Assembly: GCF_003355455.1 (NCBI RefSeq)
Contig: NZ_CP031357.1
Span: 288,501 to 352,500, forward strand
Direction of reading: 5' to 3'
Source of the DNA: Erythrobacter aureus
Lineage (GTDB): Bacteria > Pseudomonadota > Alphaproteobacteria > Sphingomonadales > Sphingomonadaceae
Length of the DNA stretch: 64,000 bases
The notes under the pieces are model-generated. The model searched no databases, was not told the origin of the DNA, and saw nothing but the letters and a program-made list of their open reading frames with translations. How positions within the stretch are numbered: the stretch's first letter is position 1; each line of letters starts with the position of its first letter. Shown piece after piece: positions 37,500 through 46,157 of the stretch. The translations under genes and the position numbers were made by a program.

Positions 37500-38897
37500 T
37501 TACTCTTCCCAGCCGAACGCTTTCCTGATCACATTATAGATCAGGTTCTGTTCCATCACCCCGCGCACATTCTCGGCGCCGGGTCCCTGGGCATAGAGCG
37601 CCACATCCTCGCCTGCGTGAGTTTCGGATTTGGTGGGGATCGCAGCTTGCTGGCGGGCCTTCACACCGGTTTCAGGCATCGGTCGCTCGCCTTCGAAAGC
37701 GCCCATGCCGTTGGCATAGCCGAGCGTCGTGTAGGGCTTTCCATCCTCGGCCAGCGAGGGACCTTCATCGCGCGGGTTCGACACGAGGCCGAGGATCGGA
37801 TTGCCGCGCTTGGGATAGCCCGCGATCGTGAACACGTGGCTGTGGTCGGCAGTCACCATGATGAGCGTCTCTTCGGGGTCGGTGTTGTCGATCGCCCATT
37901 TGATCGCGCGCGCGAATTCGACCGCTTCCTCCAAAGCATAGCCCGCCTTGCCTTCATGATGGCCGTGGTCGATGCGCCCGCTTTCGACCATCAGGTAGTA
38001 GCCTTGCGGATCGCTCGACAGGCGCTGGATAGCCGTGGCGGTCATCGAAGTGAGCGTGGGTTCGGTGCTGTCGACCTCGCGATCGACCATGTAGGTCATA
38101 TGGCTGAGGGAAAAGAGGCCGAGCAGCGGTTTGTCGTCCGGCGCCGCAGCCATGTCCTGAAGTGTTGTCGCGTAGGTACCGCCGGTGGCAACCTCCCAAT
38201 CGCTCGGAAGGTCGGCGGCATCGTCCAGCCTGCGCCCGCCCTTGTCCTTGCCGTAAAAGGCAACGCTGCCGCCGCCGAGCGCCACATCGAAAGGCGCCTC
38301 GACCAACTGCTGTGCGATATCGACGCAGCCTTGTCCGCGCTGGTCTTCGGGGATCCAGGTGTCGGCCTCCCAGTCGCGGGTCACGCTGCGCGCATAGACC
38401 GATGCAGGCGTCGCGTGTGTAAGCCGCGCGGTGCTGACGATGCCGAGCGCAAGCCCCCTCGCCTTGACCTCTTCACCAAGCATGGGCGCCGCGTGTCCCA
38501 TCCCCGAAGCGCAATCGCCCTCCGTAACGCCGGGTCCGTAGCCGAGCACGCCGATGTCGGTTTTCACACCTGTATGCATCGCGCTGGCCGTGCCCGCGCT
38601 GTCGGGAACCTGCGCGTCGATATTGTAAGTCTTGACCAAAGCCACATTATCGAAGGTCTCGAACGGCAGGACATATTCCTCACCGGTCTGGCCGAGCTTC
38701 TGACCGGCATAGATGCGCGCGGCGGTGACGGTGGAAATGCCCATGCCGTCGCCGATGAAGAGAATCACGTTCTTGGCCCGCTTTTCCCCCGGGGCCGCAG
38801 CGGACGCGGCTTGCGGCGCTTCCTGCGCGACGGTTGCGGTACACCCTCCGAGCACGAGCGCGGCTGCGGTGGCAAGGAAAAGCGGACGAATGGTCAT
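37500..38897 (-). CDS. Alkaline phosphatase, exported lipoprotein
   Basis: Phosphomonoesterase of the PhoA superfamily, 465 residues, anchored as a lipoprotein: the signal peptide ends in LGGC with lipidated Cys19. Metal and catalytic residues are present: FIGDGMG near 49, Ser100 in VPDSAGTASAM as nucleophile, MVESGRIDHGHHEGKAGYA, VTADHSHVF and THAGEDVALYAQGPG. It would release phosphate in the periplasm. The gene is bracketed by palindromic elements B (ending three bases from the stop) and C (64 bases before the start) in opposite orientation. No pho box was recognised in the 64 bases before element C. Confidence 0.9.
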   Translation of the reverse strand: MTIRPLFLATAAALVLGGCTATVAQEAPQAASAAAPGEKRAKNVILFIGDGMGISTVTAARIYAGQKLGQTGEEYVLPFETFDNVALVKTYNIDAQVPDSAGTASAMHTGVKTDIGVLGYGPGVTEGDCASGMGHAAPMLGEEVKARGLALGIVSTARLTHATPASVYARSVTRDWEADTWIPEDQRGQGCVDIAQQLVEAPFDVALGGGSVAFYGKDKGGRRLDDAADLPSDWEVATGGTYATTLQDMAAAPDDKPLLGLFSLSHMTYMVDREVDSTEPTLTSMTATAIQRLSSDPQGYYLMVESGRIDHGHHEGKAGYALEEAVEFARAIKWAIDNTDPEETLIMVTADHSHVFTIAGYPKRGNPILGLVSNPRDEGPSLAEDGKPYTTLGYANGMGAFEGERPMPETGVKARQQAAIPTKSETHAGEDVALYAQGPGAENVRGVMEQNLIYNVIRKAFGWEE

Positions 38898-38960
38898 CTC
38901 AAAACTCCGTGATCTTGAACGCGCGCCCTATATCACCGCTTGGCATGACGAAAGCGCGAC

Positions 38961-39126
38961 GGTCTCTAGTGGCGTGCGTGAAGCGCATCCGCGCTTCACG
39001 TGGCTGTTCCGTCCCGCTCCCCCGCCCGGCCACCCATGGCACGATACTGGTTGGGTGGCCGGGCGGGGGAGTGGGCCGGTGACGCAAGCCTTCGACGGAT
39101 GCGAAGGCGCACCAAGCTAAAGACTC
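38961..39126 (+). repeat. Cloverleaf-like palindromic element, copy C
   Basis: Central stem 39013-39036 with 39052-39075: 24 base pairs with one G-T pair and a 15-base loop (TGGCACGATACTGGT). Left hairpin 38977-39000 is a perfect 10 bp stem with loop ATCC; right hairpin 39088-39108 has 7 bp. Outer arms GGTCTCTAG (38961) and CTAAAGACTC (39117-39126) pair. Loop orientation is the same as D and opposite to A and B. It sits in the 286-base gap between the phosphatase and xth genes. Confidence 0.88.
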
Positions 39127-39183
39127 CCGCGTGACCGATCCCCGACGCTTGCGGCAACGGTGGGCCTCGCCTAACCCGCCATC

Positions 39184-39975
39184 ATGGTTTCTATCGCTAC
39201 CTGGAATATCAATTCCGTCCGCCTGCGCATGCCGATCGTCGAACGCTTCATCAAGGAGCAGTCGCCCGACGTGCTGTGCCTGCAGGAGATCAAGTGCCAG
39301 GAGCACCAGTTTCCCTACGAAGCGTTTCGCTCGCTGGGTTACGAACATTTCGCCGTGCACGGGCAGAAGGGCTATCACGGCGTGGCGACAGTGGCGAAAA
39401 CACCGCTGCGGGAATTCTCGCGCCATGACTGGCAGGACAATGGCGAGGCACGCCATGTCGGCGTCGAGCTGACCGAGCACCAAGGGATGATCGTCGAGAA
39501 TGTTTATGTGCCCGCCGGCGGCGACGAACCCGATCGCGAGGTCAATCTCAAATTTGGGCAGAAGCTCGACTTCCTCGAGCGCATGACCCGCTGGGCCGAT
39601 GCGATCGACCGCCCCACGCTGATCGTCGGCGATTTCAACATCGCTCCGCTCGAAAGCGACGTGTGGAACCACAAGCAGCTCCTCAAGGTCGTCAGCCATA
39701 CGCCAATCGAGGTCGAGAGCCTCCAACGCTTCATGGATGCGCATGGCTGGGCCGATATCGGACGCGAGCACATCAAGGCACCGGAGCGCTATTATAGCTG
39801 GTGGAGCTATCGCGCGAAGGATTGGAAAGCCAACGATCGCGGGCGCCGGCTCGACCATATGTGGGCGAGCGAGGACCTGGCGAAGCAGGCGCTGCGCCAT
39901 TCGGTCCATGAATATGCACGGGACTGGGAAAAGCCATCGGACCATGTGCCCCTGGTGACGGAGTTCGCGCTCTGA
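39184..39975 (+). CDS. xth: Exodeoxyribonuclease III
   Basis: AP endonuclease and 3' repair exonuclease of base excision repair; 263 residues. ATWNINSVRLR at the start, VLCLQEIKCQEHQFP with the metal Glu, VGDFNIAP near 150, and the final SDHVPLV carrying the catalytic His are all in place. No clear ribosome binding site is seen before ATG at 39184, which lies 57 bases after palindromic element C. The downstream ribA begins at, or overlaps, its stop codon. Confidence 0.94.
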   Translation: MVSIATWNINSVRLRMPIVERFIKEQSPDVLCLQEIKCQEHQFPYEAFRSLGYEHFAVHGQKGYHGVATVAKTPLREFSRHDWQDNGEARHVGVELTEHQGMIVENVYVPAGGDEPDREVNLKFGQKLDFLERMTRWADAIDRPTLIVGDFNIAPLESDVWNHKQLLKVVSHTPIEVESLQRFMDAHGWADIGREHIKAPERYYSWWSYRAKDWKANDRGRRLDHMWASEDLAKQALRHSVHEYARDWEKPSDHVPLVTEFAL

Positions 39976-41040
39976 GCGAGTTCGCCTCCCCTCCAAGCCC
40001 CTCCCGCCGCGCCGCGCAGGCAGTCGATGCGCTGCGTCATGGGTGGCCGCTCGCCATTGAAGGCGCGCCCCTGTTGCAACCGGTCGAGACGGCGTTCGGA
40101 GAGGTGTCGGGAGAGGCGATGCTCATTTCCGCCACGCGAGCGGCAACACTCAAGCTTATCAACCAGATCGAGGCCGCCGCGCCGCGCCAGCCGGTGCTGA
40201 TGCGTGCCGCCGACCCCTTCGACCTGTCTGCGGCCTTCGCCGTGGCCGACCCCGCGCTCGACATGGCCAACCCGCTCAAGGGGCCGTTCAAGGCATTGCA
40301 TCTCGACTGGGAGGACCAGGCGCGTGCCGCGCTCGAACTGGCGCGGATGGCCGGGGTGCTGCCCGCATTTCTCGTCGACCCACAAGGAGCGGCGGAAGCC
40401 GTCCCCCTCAGCGCGACCGACGTCGCTGCCTTTGCCGATGCCCGGCGCCTGCAGATCGCCTCACGCGCGCGGCTGCCGGTGGCGGCGGCCGAGGATGCGC
40501 GGATCGTTGCCTTCCGCAGCCCCGACGACACGCGCGAACATGTCGCGCTGATCATCGGCGAACAGACCGCCGACCGCGCGCCGCTGGTGCGCCTGCATTC
40601 CGAATGCCTTACCGGCGACATCCTCGGCAGCCTCAAATGCGATTGCGGGCCGCAGCTCGACGCCGCGCTGCACGCGATGTCGCACGAAGCGGAGAAGGGC
40701 GGCTGGGGCGTGCTGCTCTACATGCGGCAGGAAGGGCGCGGGATCGGCCTCGTCAACAAATTGCGCGCCTATCGCCTGCAGGATCAGGGTTTCGACACGG
40801 TGGATGCCAACACACGCCTGGGCCTGCCCGATGAGGCACGCGACTTCCCCACCGCGGCGCGGATGCTGGAGCTGCTCGGGTAAAGGCTATCCGGCTGATG
40901 ACCAACAATCCGCGAAGGTAGAGGCGCTGGAAGCCGAGGGGGTGACAATCCGCGAGCGCGTGCCCCATGCGCTGCCGGACAATCCGCACAACACCCGCTA
41001 CCTGGCCACCAAGCGTGACCGATCGGGGCACCTGCTGTGA
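39972..41040 (+). pseudogene. ribA: GTP cyclohydrolase II with two frameshifts
   Basis: Opens the imidazole ring of GTP in riboflavin synthesis. The zinc site (CLTGDILGSLKCDCGPQL) and catalytic region (YMRQEGRGIGLVNKLRAYRL) are intact, but the frame stops at 40881 after ARMLELLG. The expected continuation KAIRLMTNNPR lies in a second frame (40883-40915) and KVEALEAEGVTIRER to the end in a third (40915-41040), so two single bases are missing, near 40880 and 40914. The N-terminal part SRRAAQAVDALRHGWPLAIE is coded upstream of the first TTG (40074), in frame only with CTG at 39972, which overlaps the xth stop as CTGA. Sequencing error in short runs or true decay are both possible. Confidence 0.8.
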
Positions 41041-41537
41041 CGGCCATCGCGATCCGTCCCGAGGAACCGCGCGACCATGCGGCGATAGGCGTGGTCACGC
41101 AGGCGGCTTTCGCAGATGCGCCGCATAGCGACGGCAGCGAAGTGCGTATCATCGAACGGCTGAGAGCGGATGGCGATCTCGCGCTTTCGCTCGTCGCCGA
41201 GGACTGCGATCGTATCGTCGGGCATGTAGCCATTTCGCCGGTGGAGATATCCGATGGCTCCGTCGGCTGGTATGGGCTCGGCCCGATTGCCGTTCTGCCA
41301 TCACTGCAACGCCAGAAAATCGGTTCGCGGTTGATGCAACGCGCGATCGCCGACATGCGGATGCAGGGCGCGCGGGGCCTCGTACTGCTAGGCGATCCCG
41401 TCTATTACGCGCGCTTCGGTTTCGAACACGATCCCGCCCTGCGATATCCCGGGCCTCCCCCCGAATACTTCCAGCGGCTTGTGGTGGCCGGCGATGCACC
41501 GAGCGGGGATGTGCGCTACGCGCGCGCCTTCGGCTGA
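41037..41537 (+). CDS. GNAT family N-acetyltransferase
   Basis: Acetyltransferase of 166 residues with the GNAT fold; substrate unknown. The acetyl-CoA site is visible as LGPIAVLPSLQRQKIGSRLM near 79-98, and GLVLLGDPVYYARFGFEHD fits the YhbS-like group. GTG at 41037 overlaps the last codon of ribA as GTGA, so it belongs to the xth-ribA unit. It converges on psd. Confidence 0.87.
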   Translation: MTAIAIRPEEPRDHAAIGVVTQAAFADAPHSDGSEVRIIERLRADGDLALSLVAEDCDRIVGHVAISPVEISDGSVGWYGLGPIAVLPSLQRQKIGSRLMQRAIADMRMQGARGLVLLGDPVYYARFGFEHDPALRYPGPPPEYFQRLVVAGDAPSGDVRYARAFG

Positions 41538-41545
41538 ACTTCCCC

Positions 41546-42385
41546 TCAGCGCCTGCGCCCGATTGCCTTCCCCATGCGTACGGCCGCGCCCGCCTTCAGC
41601 CGCGCGTCCCATTCGACCTTGCCCGGTTCGAACAGCAACACCACGGTCGATCCGAGAATGAAGCGCCCCATCTCGTCGCCCGCCGCGAAGGTATGTTCAT
41701 CGCCGAACTCCTCGCGCACCCGTTTTGCGGCGTGCGTTTCGACAAGGCCAGACCATACGGTCTCGATCCCCGCCACGATCATCGCCCCCACCATGACGCT
41801 GGCGAAAAGCCCGTCCGGCCCTGCGAACAGGCAGGCGAGTCGCTCGTTGCGGGCGAAGAGACCATCTACATTCTCGGCCGTCACCTGATTCACCGAAAAC
41901 AGCTCGCCCGGGACGTATGTCGCGGATTTCAGCGTTCCGGCTGCGGGCATGTGCACGCGGTGGTAATCGCGTGGGCTCAGATAGATGGTGGCGAATTGGC
42001 CGCCGTCGAACCGTGCCGCCGCCTGCTTGTCGCCGCCAAGAAGCTGCGCAGCAGTGAAGTGACGGCCCTTGGCCTGGAAGATGCGCCCTTCCTCGATCCG
42101 CCCGATCTGGCTGACCGCGCCGTCGGCTGGGCTCAGGACATATTGGCTTGCGTCGGCCAGCGGACGAGCGCCCGGCTTGAGTTCGCGCGTGAAGAAATCG
42201 TTGAAACTTGTGAACTCACCCACACCGCGCGCGGCCTCGCTCATGTCGACATCATAGGCGGCGATGAAGCGGCGGATCAGTCGGTCGCGCAGCCATGGAA
42301 CTTCGCTCGAGGCGAGTTTGCCCGCCATGCGCGAAACCGCATGGTGAGGCAGGAGATGCTGGAGCCAGATGAAAGGGGATGTCAT
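41546..42385 (-). CDS. psd: Phosphatidylserine decarboxylase
   Basis: Inner-membrane enzyme that makes phosphatidylethanolamine; 279 residues. The self-cleavage motif LGST has Ser246 (RFILGSTVVLLF), which becomes the pyruvoyl group; FTSFNDFFTRELKPGARP, SPADGAVSQIG and YLSPRDYHRVHMP are standard blocks. ATG at 42385 gives the usual N-terminus (FIWLQHLLPHH); an earlier open stretch is unlike the family. It follows the zinc-finger gene by 26 bases on the same strand. The usual partner pssA is not adjacent. Confidence 0.93.
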   Translation of the reverse strand: MTSPFIWLQHLLPHHAVSRMAGKLASSEVPWLRDRLIRRFIAAYDVDMSEAARGVGEFTSFNDFFTRELKPGARPLADASQYVLSPADGAVSQIGRIEEGRIFQAKGRHFTAAQLLGGDKQAAARFDGGQFATIYLSPRDYHRVHMPAAGTLKSATYVPGELFSVNQVTAENVDGLFARNERLACLFAGPDGLFASVMVGAMIVAGIETVWSGLVETHAAKRVREEFGDEHTFAAGDEMGRFILGSTVVLLFEPGKVEWDARLKAGAAVRMGKAIGRRR

Positions 42386-42411
42386 ACCCGATGCGTGGAC
42401 GCCATCGCGCG

Positions 42412-42675
42412 TCAGCGCAACTGGCTGTCCTTGCTTCCGCGACGATTGATGGCGGAATGGCGCACCGCGCCGTCGCGTGCGGACTGGCATTCGACACAGG
42501 TCCGCACGCCGGGTAGCGCCACACGGCGTTTTTCCGGGATGGGCTCTCCGCATTCGTCGCAATATTCGGCGCTTTCGCCACGTGGAAGGCGCGAACGCGC
42601 CGCGCTGACCGCGTCATTCACCGAATCGTCGATCTGATCCTGAACTGCCCCGTCGCGGGCCCAACCGCCTGCCAT
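42412..42675 (-). CDS. TraR/DksA-type C4 zinc-finger protein
   Basis: Small protein of 87 residues with one C4 zinc finger: Cys39, Cys42, Cys60 and Cys63 in YCDECGEPIPEKRR and GVRTCVECQ. It resembles YbiI/TraR, short relatives of DksA that can bind in the RNA polymerase secondary channel; the acidic coiled-coil tip of DksA is missing, so its action may differ. It lies between the beta-helix gene and psd, all on the minus strand. Confidence 0.85.
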   Translation of the reverse strand: MAGGWARDGAVQDQIDDSVNDAVSAARSRLPRGESAEYCDECGEPIPEKRRVALPGVRTCVECQSARDGAVRHSAINRRGSKDSQLR

Positions 42676-42721
42676 TGCCTGCTCCTTCGCCCGATAAACG
42701 GGTGAGGGACGGCATGTTTCC

Positions 42722-43714
42722 TCAGCGTAGCTCCAGCCGCCGGATGCCGGGGCCGAGCATATTATTCTGCATTACTAGCGCATCGCCGGTCCAGTCGGCC
42801 ACGAAGGCCGGGCTGCGTGAAAGGCCGGGAACCAGACGTGCCTCATTATCCGCGATCACCAAACCGTCGGAACTGTAGTTGGCACCCTCGGCACCGATGG
42901 CGATCATCGTCGACCAGTTTTCCTTATCGCGACCCTGAACGAACCAGTTCCCGCGAATACTGCCCGTGCCGCCATTTGGCAGATCGATCAGATAATTGGT
43001 GCCACGGCCATTGGCATCGTCGAAGCTCGAATCCTCCACCACATTGTGCGCGGCGCGCGACTTGAGATAATGCCCGCCCGTGCCCTGCTCGAACCGGCTA
43101 CGGGTCACCACAACGCGGCCGTAATCGCCGGCGTAGATCGAATGCGCGCAACCGCCCGAATATTCGCAAGTGCCCAGACGCGTGAATGTGGACTTGTCGA
43201 CCACCAGCTCGCTGTTCTCGCCATTGGTCGTCAGAATACCCTGCTGGCTGTCGCGGAACCAGCTTTGCGATACGCGCAAGGGACCTTTCTCGAGACGGAT
43301 GCCCGCGCCGTTGCCGTCCTCGACGGCGAGATCGGCGAAGACGATTCCGTCGACGCTGGCACCTCGTCCGCGCAGGACCAGCGCAGCCTTGTCTTCGCAG
43401 GCCATGCCGCCCAACAGCGCGCTACCCGGCTGTGCAGCGCGAAAATGCACAACGCCTTCGCGCTGCACCGCGCATTCGCGCCAGTTGCCCGAGGCGATGA
43501 CCACAGTTCCCTCGCCGCTGCCGATGGCATCGACCGCGGCTTGCAGCGACGCATAGCCGCGGCCCGTTTCGGCAACGGTGAAGCTGGCCGTCGATGGGCC
43601 TTGTGCCAGCACGGCGGCGAGCGGGATCGCGCTTATCGCCACAGCCGCGACGGCGGCCAAGAGCCAGCGGGGCATGCGCGAGGCGGAAGAGGCGTAGGGT
43701 GAAACCATAATCAT
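42722..43714 (-). CDS. Exported right-handed beta-helix protein
   Basis: Protein of 330 residues with a signal anchor or peptide (RWLLAAVAAVAISAIPLAAVLA). The mature part is a series of short repeated strands with turns such as GIVFADLAVEDGNGAGIRLE, SELVVDKSTFTRLG and GRVVVTRSRFEQGTGGHY, typical of the pectate-lyase-like parallel beta-helix. Catalytic residues of a polysaccharide lyase cannot be named, so it may bind or cut a surface polysaccharide. Start ATG at 43714 or 43708. It lies 55 bases after the small membrane protein gene, in the same direction. Confidence 0.78.
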   Translation of the reverse strand: MIMVSPYASSASRMPRWLLAAVAAVAISAIPLAAVLAQGPSTASFTVAETGRGYASLQAAVDAIGSGEGTVVIASGNWRECAVQREGVVHFRAAQPGSALLGGMACEDKAALVLRGRGASVDGIVFADLAVEDGNGAGIRLEKGPLRVSQSWFRDSQQGILTTNGENSELVVDKSTFTRLGTCEYSGGCAHSIYAGDYGRVVVTRSRFEQGTGGHYLKSRAAHNVVEDSSFDDANGRGTNYLIDLPNGGTGSIRGNWFVQGRDKENWSTMIAIGAEGANYSSDGLVIADNEARLVPGLSRSPAFVADWTGDALVMQNNMLGPGIRRLELR

Positions 43715-43769
43715 TGCCTAGACCCGTATGGTTAACAATCGGATAAGCTTGGTCCTGTGGCCAACCCCG

Positions 43770-44033
43770 TCAATCGTCGTCACCCCAGCGCCAACGCCAG
43801 CCGCCGCGTGTCTTGAGGGCGGAGATATAGAGCAGCACTGCAGTCACGGGAACGATGAGGATCAGGAAGACGGTAAGCCACACATCCTCTTCCCGCGACG
43901 CCAAGAGGACGCCGAGAACGATCAGAAGCACGTAGCCGATAATCAGAACCCAGCCTTGCCACGACACCGGCATGCCCGCTCCGTAACCGTACCGTTTGGG
44001 TTCGAACCAGACATCGTCTTTCCTCTCGCTCAT
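43770..44033 (-). CDS. Small membrane protein with two hydrophobic segments
   Basis: Unknown protein of 87 residues. A hydrophilic N-terminus (MSERKDDVWFEPKRYGYG) leads to two membrane helices (WVLIIGYVLLIVLGVLLA and VWLTVFLILIVPVTAVLLY), then a Trp/Arg-rich and acidic end (GGWRWRWGDDD). ATG overlaps the hydrolase stop as ATGA, placing it at the end of the SPFH operon. I do not recognise the family. Confidence 0.78.
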   Translation of the reverse strand: MSERKDDVWFEPKRYGYGAGMPVSWQGWVLIIGYVLLIVLGVLLASREEDVWLTVFLILIVPVTAVLLYISALKTRGGWRWRWGDDD

Positions 44034-45004
44034 CGGATCGCTTTCCTGAAATCGGTAATAAATGCAGCGATACCATCGACAAGCGCTGGCGACACCGCAA
44101 GCGATGGATCGGCATAGCTGGCTCGATTGGCAGCAACGTCACCGCCGGCTATATCTTTCAACACGTGATTCATGGCGGGAATTGCCAGATACTCGGCGCC
44201 GGGGGCTGCGGCGACCAAGGCCTTGGCATCCTCTGCCCCGACTTGAAGATCGGTGCCGCCCTGGACGATGAGCATCGGAAGCTCGACCATATTGGCCATA
44301 GCTGCCGGGTCCTGTGCCATAAGATCAATAAGGAACCCCTGCACCGCCGGAGCGAACAGCCCCTGCACTGCGGGATGGAATTTCCCGACGTCGACCCGCT
44401 CGCCCGCTTCGAGCGCGGTGATGGCGGTTTCCGCCTCATCGAGGATCGGCGCGTTGGCAGGATTGGCGCTCAATTGCTCGCGCAAGATGGTGCCTAACGG
44501 CCGCCCAGGCGTTGCCACCAGTATAAGGCCGCACAGATGTTCAATCCGCTTGGCTGCGGCAAGCGCCACCAGGCCGCCCTCGCTGTGGCCCAAAAGCCAT
44601 ATGCAGTCTGTTGTCCCGCTGGCGGCGCGGGCCGCGTCCACCCAGCTTCCGGTATCGGCGACATAGTCGGACACCGTGACCGCATTGGCATCGGTAACTG
44701 CCGCCTTGCTGGCAAACATGCCGCGCTTGTCGATACGGACCGTGCCGATGCCGCGCCCGGCCAACGCTTCTGCGAGCAGGCGGTAGGGGGCGGCGGTGAC
44801 GCCCATCGGGTTGTTGCCATCGCGATCGGTGGGGCCTGATCCGGGAAGGATGAGGACCACAGGCCGCCCCTCGGCAGGTGCAATCAGCGTGCCCGCGAGA
44901 TCGCCTCGCGGTCCCTCGGCGGTCAGGGGAACCGGTTCAGGGACAGCCATGAGCGGTGCGGCTGTCACAAGGCCGGCTGCGGCGAGTAGTATGGAAAAGC
45001 GCAT
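44030..45004 (-). CDS. Exported alpha/beta hydrolase
   Basis: Serine hydrolase of 324 residues with a signal peptide (MRFSILLAAAGLVTAAPLMA). The fold is shown by VLILPGSGPTDRDGNNPMG (oxyanion region), the nucleophile Ser141 in LLGHSEGG, a late acidic residue in IVQGGTDLQVG and the final His in AMNHVLKDI. It is close to periplasmic lipase- or peptidase-like hydrolases of unknown substrate. It starts one base after the ribbon-helix-helix gene and overlaps the small membrane protein gene, so it is part of a four-gene operon. Confidence 0.85.
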   Translation of the reverse strand: MRFSILLAAAGLVTAAPLMAVPEPVPLTAEGPRGDLAGTLIAPAEGRPVVLILPGSGPTDRDGNNPMGVTAAPYRLLAEALAGRGIGTVRIDKRGMFASKAAVTDANAVTVSDYVADTGSWVDAARAASGTTDCIWLLGHSEGGLVALAAAKRIEHLCGLILVATPGRPLGTILREQLSANPANAPILDEAETAITALEAGERVDVGKFHPAVQGLFAPAVQGFLIDLMAQDPAAMANMVELPMLIVQGGTDLQVGAEDAKALVAAAPGAEYLAIPAMNHVLKDIAGGDVAANRASYADPSLAVSPALVDGIAAFITDFRKAIR

Positions 45005-45005
45005 G

Positions 45006-45200
45006 TCACGGTTCCTTCCTGGGTCGGCCGCGTGCGGGCAGTTTCGATATGGGTACGGTAATCCCGCGTTGGTTCAGCGCCTCGCGCAGCAACATCTCGA
45101 TCTGCGCATTGGCGCTGCGCAATTCGGCCGCGGCCAAGCGCTCGATCGCGGCATGGACTGCCGGATCCAAACGCAGGGCAAAGGCCTTTTTCCGTGACAT
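45006..45200 (-). CDS. Ribbon-helix-helix (Arc/HicB-type) DNA-binding protein
   Basis: A 64-residue protein with the RHH pattern: a beta strand KAFALRLDPAVHAAIERLAA followed by helices (AELRSANAQIEMLLREAL). The tail is basic (SKLPARGRPRKEP). Such proteins act as dimers on short palindromes and are often called antitoxins, but no toxin gene is adjacent. It lies 30 bases downstream of the SPFH gene and one base before the hydrolase, so autoregulation of this operon, perhaps at the palindrome at 46158-46187, is a reasonable inference. Confidence 0.83.
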   Translation of the reverse strand: MSRKKAFALRLDPAVHAAIERLAAAELRSANAQIEMLLREALNQRGITVPISKLPARGRPRKEP

Positions 45201-45230
45201 CTAGCGTCAATATCCCGTCGCGGCCAGCGC

Positions 45231-46142
45231 CTAGTAGAGCGATCCGGCATTGATCACCGGATGCGCATCTTTCTCGCCGCACAGCACGACCATCAGGTTG
45301 GAAACCATTGCTGCGCGGCGCTCGTCGTCCAGTTCCACGATATTGTCCTGCGCGAGCTTGGTCAGCGCATCTTCCACCATGCCAACCGCGCCAAGAACGA
45401 TTTTCGCGCGCGCCGCTATGATCGCATCGGCCTGCTGGCGTTTGAGCATGGCGCTGGCGATCTCGCTGGCATAGGCCAGATGCGTGAGGCCCGCTTCGTC
45501 GACCACGATACCCGCAACCTTGAGCCGGTCGTTGAGTTCTTCCAGCAATTCGCGATTGATGACATCCGCGCCCCCGCGCAGCGTGACCTCCTCGCCCTCG
45601 AAATCGTCGTAGGGATGGCGCGACCCGACGGTCCGCAGACCCGCTTCTATCTGGATGTTCACGAACTCCTTGTAATCGTCGACATCGAAGCTCGCCTGGG
45701 CGGTATCGGCCACGCGCCAAACCACATTGCAGGCAATCTCGATCGGATTGCCGCGCAGATCGTTGATCTTCACCCGTTCCGAATGAATATTGTGCGCGCG
45801 CACCGACAGCTTGGTGCGCATCATCCAGGGCCACACCCAGCGCAGCCCCTCGCGCCGTTCAGTCCCGCGATACTCGCCGAACAGCGTGATTACCGCAGCT
45901 TGGTTGGGCTGGATCATGAAAAAGCCAACGGAAAGAAAGCCGAGAACGAGAATCGGCGCCACCAGCAGACCAACGAACGCCAGTTTTTCACCCTTGGCCG
46001 CACCATCCGGCGGCAGATTGCCGGACAAATTCCACGCCACCAGCAGCAGCAGGGCAAGGATCAGCGCGAGCATGGGATACCCGCTGAAACTCGATCCGGT
46101 ACGTTCCGTACTGGTCTTCATTCCCTTCACTTCGACCGACAT
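45231..46142 (-). CDS. SPFH/band 7 domain membrane protein
   Basis: Stomatin/prohibitin-type scaffold protein of 303 residues. Two hydrophobic segments (about 22-40 and 54-76) precede the SPFH domain (about 77-270), marked by FMIQPNQAAVITLFGEYRGT, GLRWVWPW and NPIEIACNVVWRVADT; the C-terminal helix is short. Proteins of this kind form membrane microdomains or regulate proteases; the role here is unknown. ATG at 46142 has AAGGAG eight bases upstream. First gene of an operon with the RHH, hydrolase and small membrane protein genes. Confidence 0.87.
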   Translation of the reverse strand: MSVEVKGMKTSTERTGSSFSGYPMLALILALLLLVAWNLSGNLPPDGAAKGEKLAFVGLLVAPILVLGFLSVGFFMIQPNQAAVITLFGEYRGTERREGLRWVWPWMMRTKLSVRAHNIHSERVKINDLRGNPIEIACNVVWRVADTAQASFDVDDYKEFVNIQIEAGLRTVGSRHPYDDFEGEEVTLRGGADVINRELLEELNDRLKVAGIVVDEAGLTHLAYASEIASAMLKRQQADAIIAARAKIVLGAVGMVEDALTKLAQDNIVELDDERRAAMVSNLMVVLCGEKDAHPVINAGSLY

Positions 46143-46157
46143 GGACAATGCTCCTTC

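Noticed and set aside
40881..40921. Programmed frameshift in ribA
   Set aside because: Two shifts would be needed within 35 bases and no slippery heptamer or downstream pseudoknot is apparent; error or decay is simpler.
45006..45200. Toxin-antitoxin module
   Set aside because: The RHH protein looks antitoxin-like, but its neighbours are an SPFH protein and an exported hydrolase, not a toxin such as HicA or ParE.
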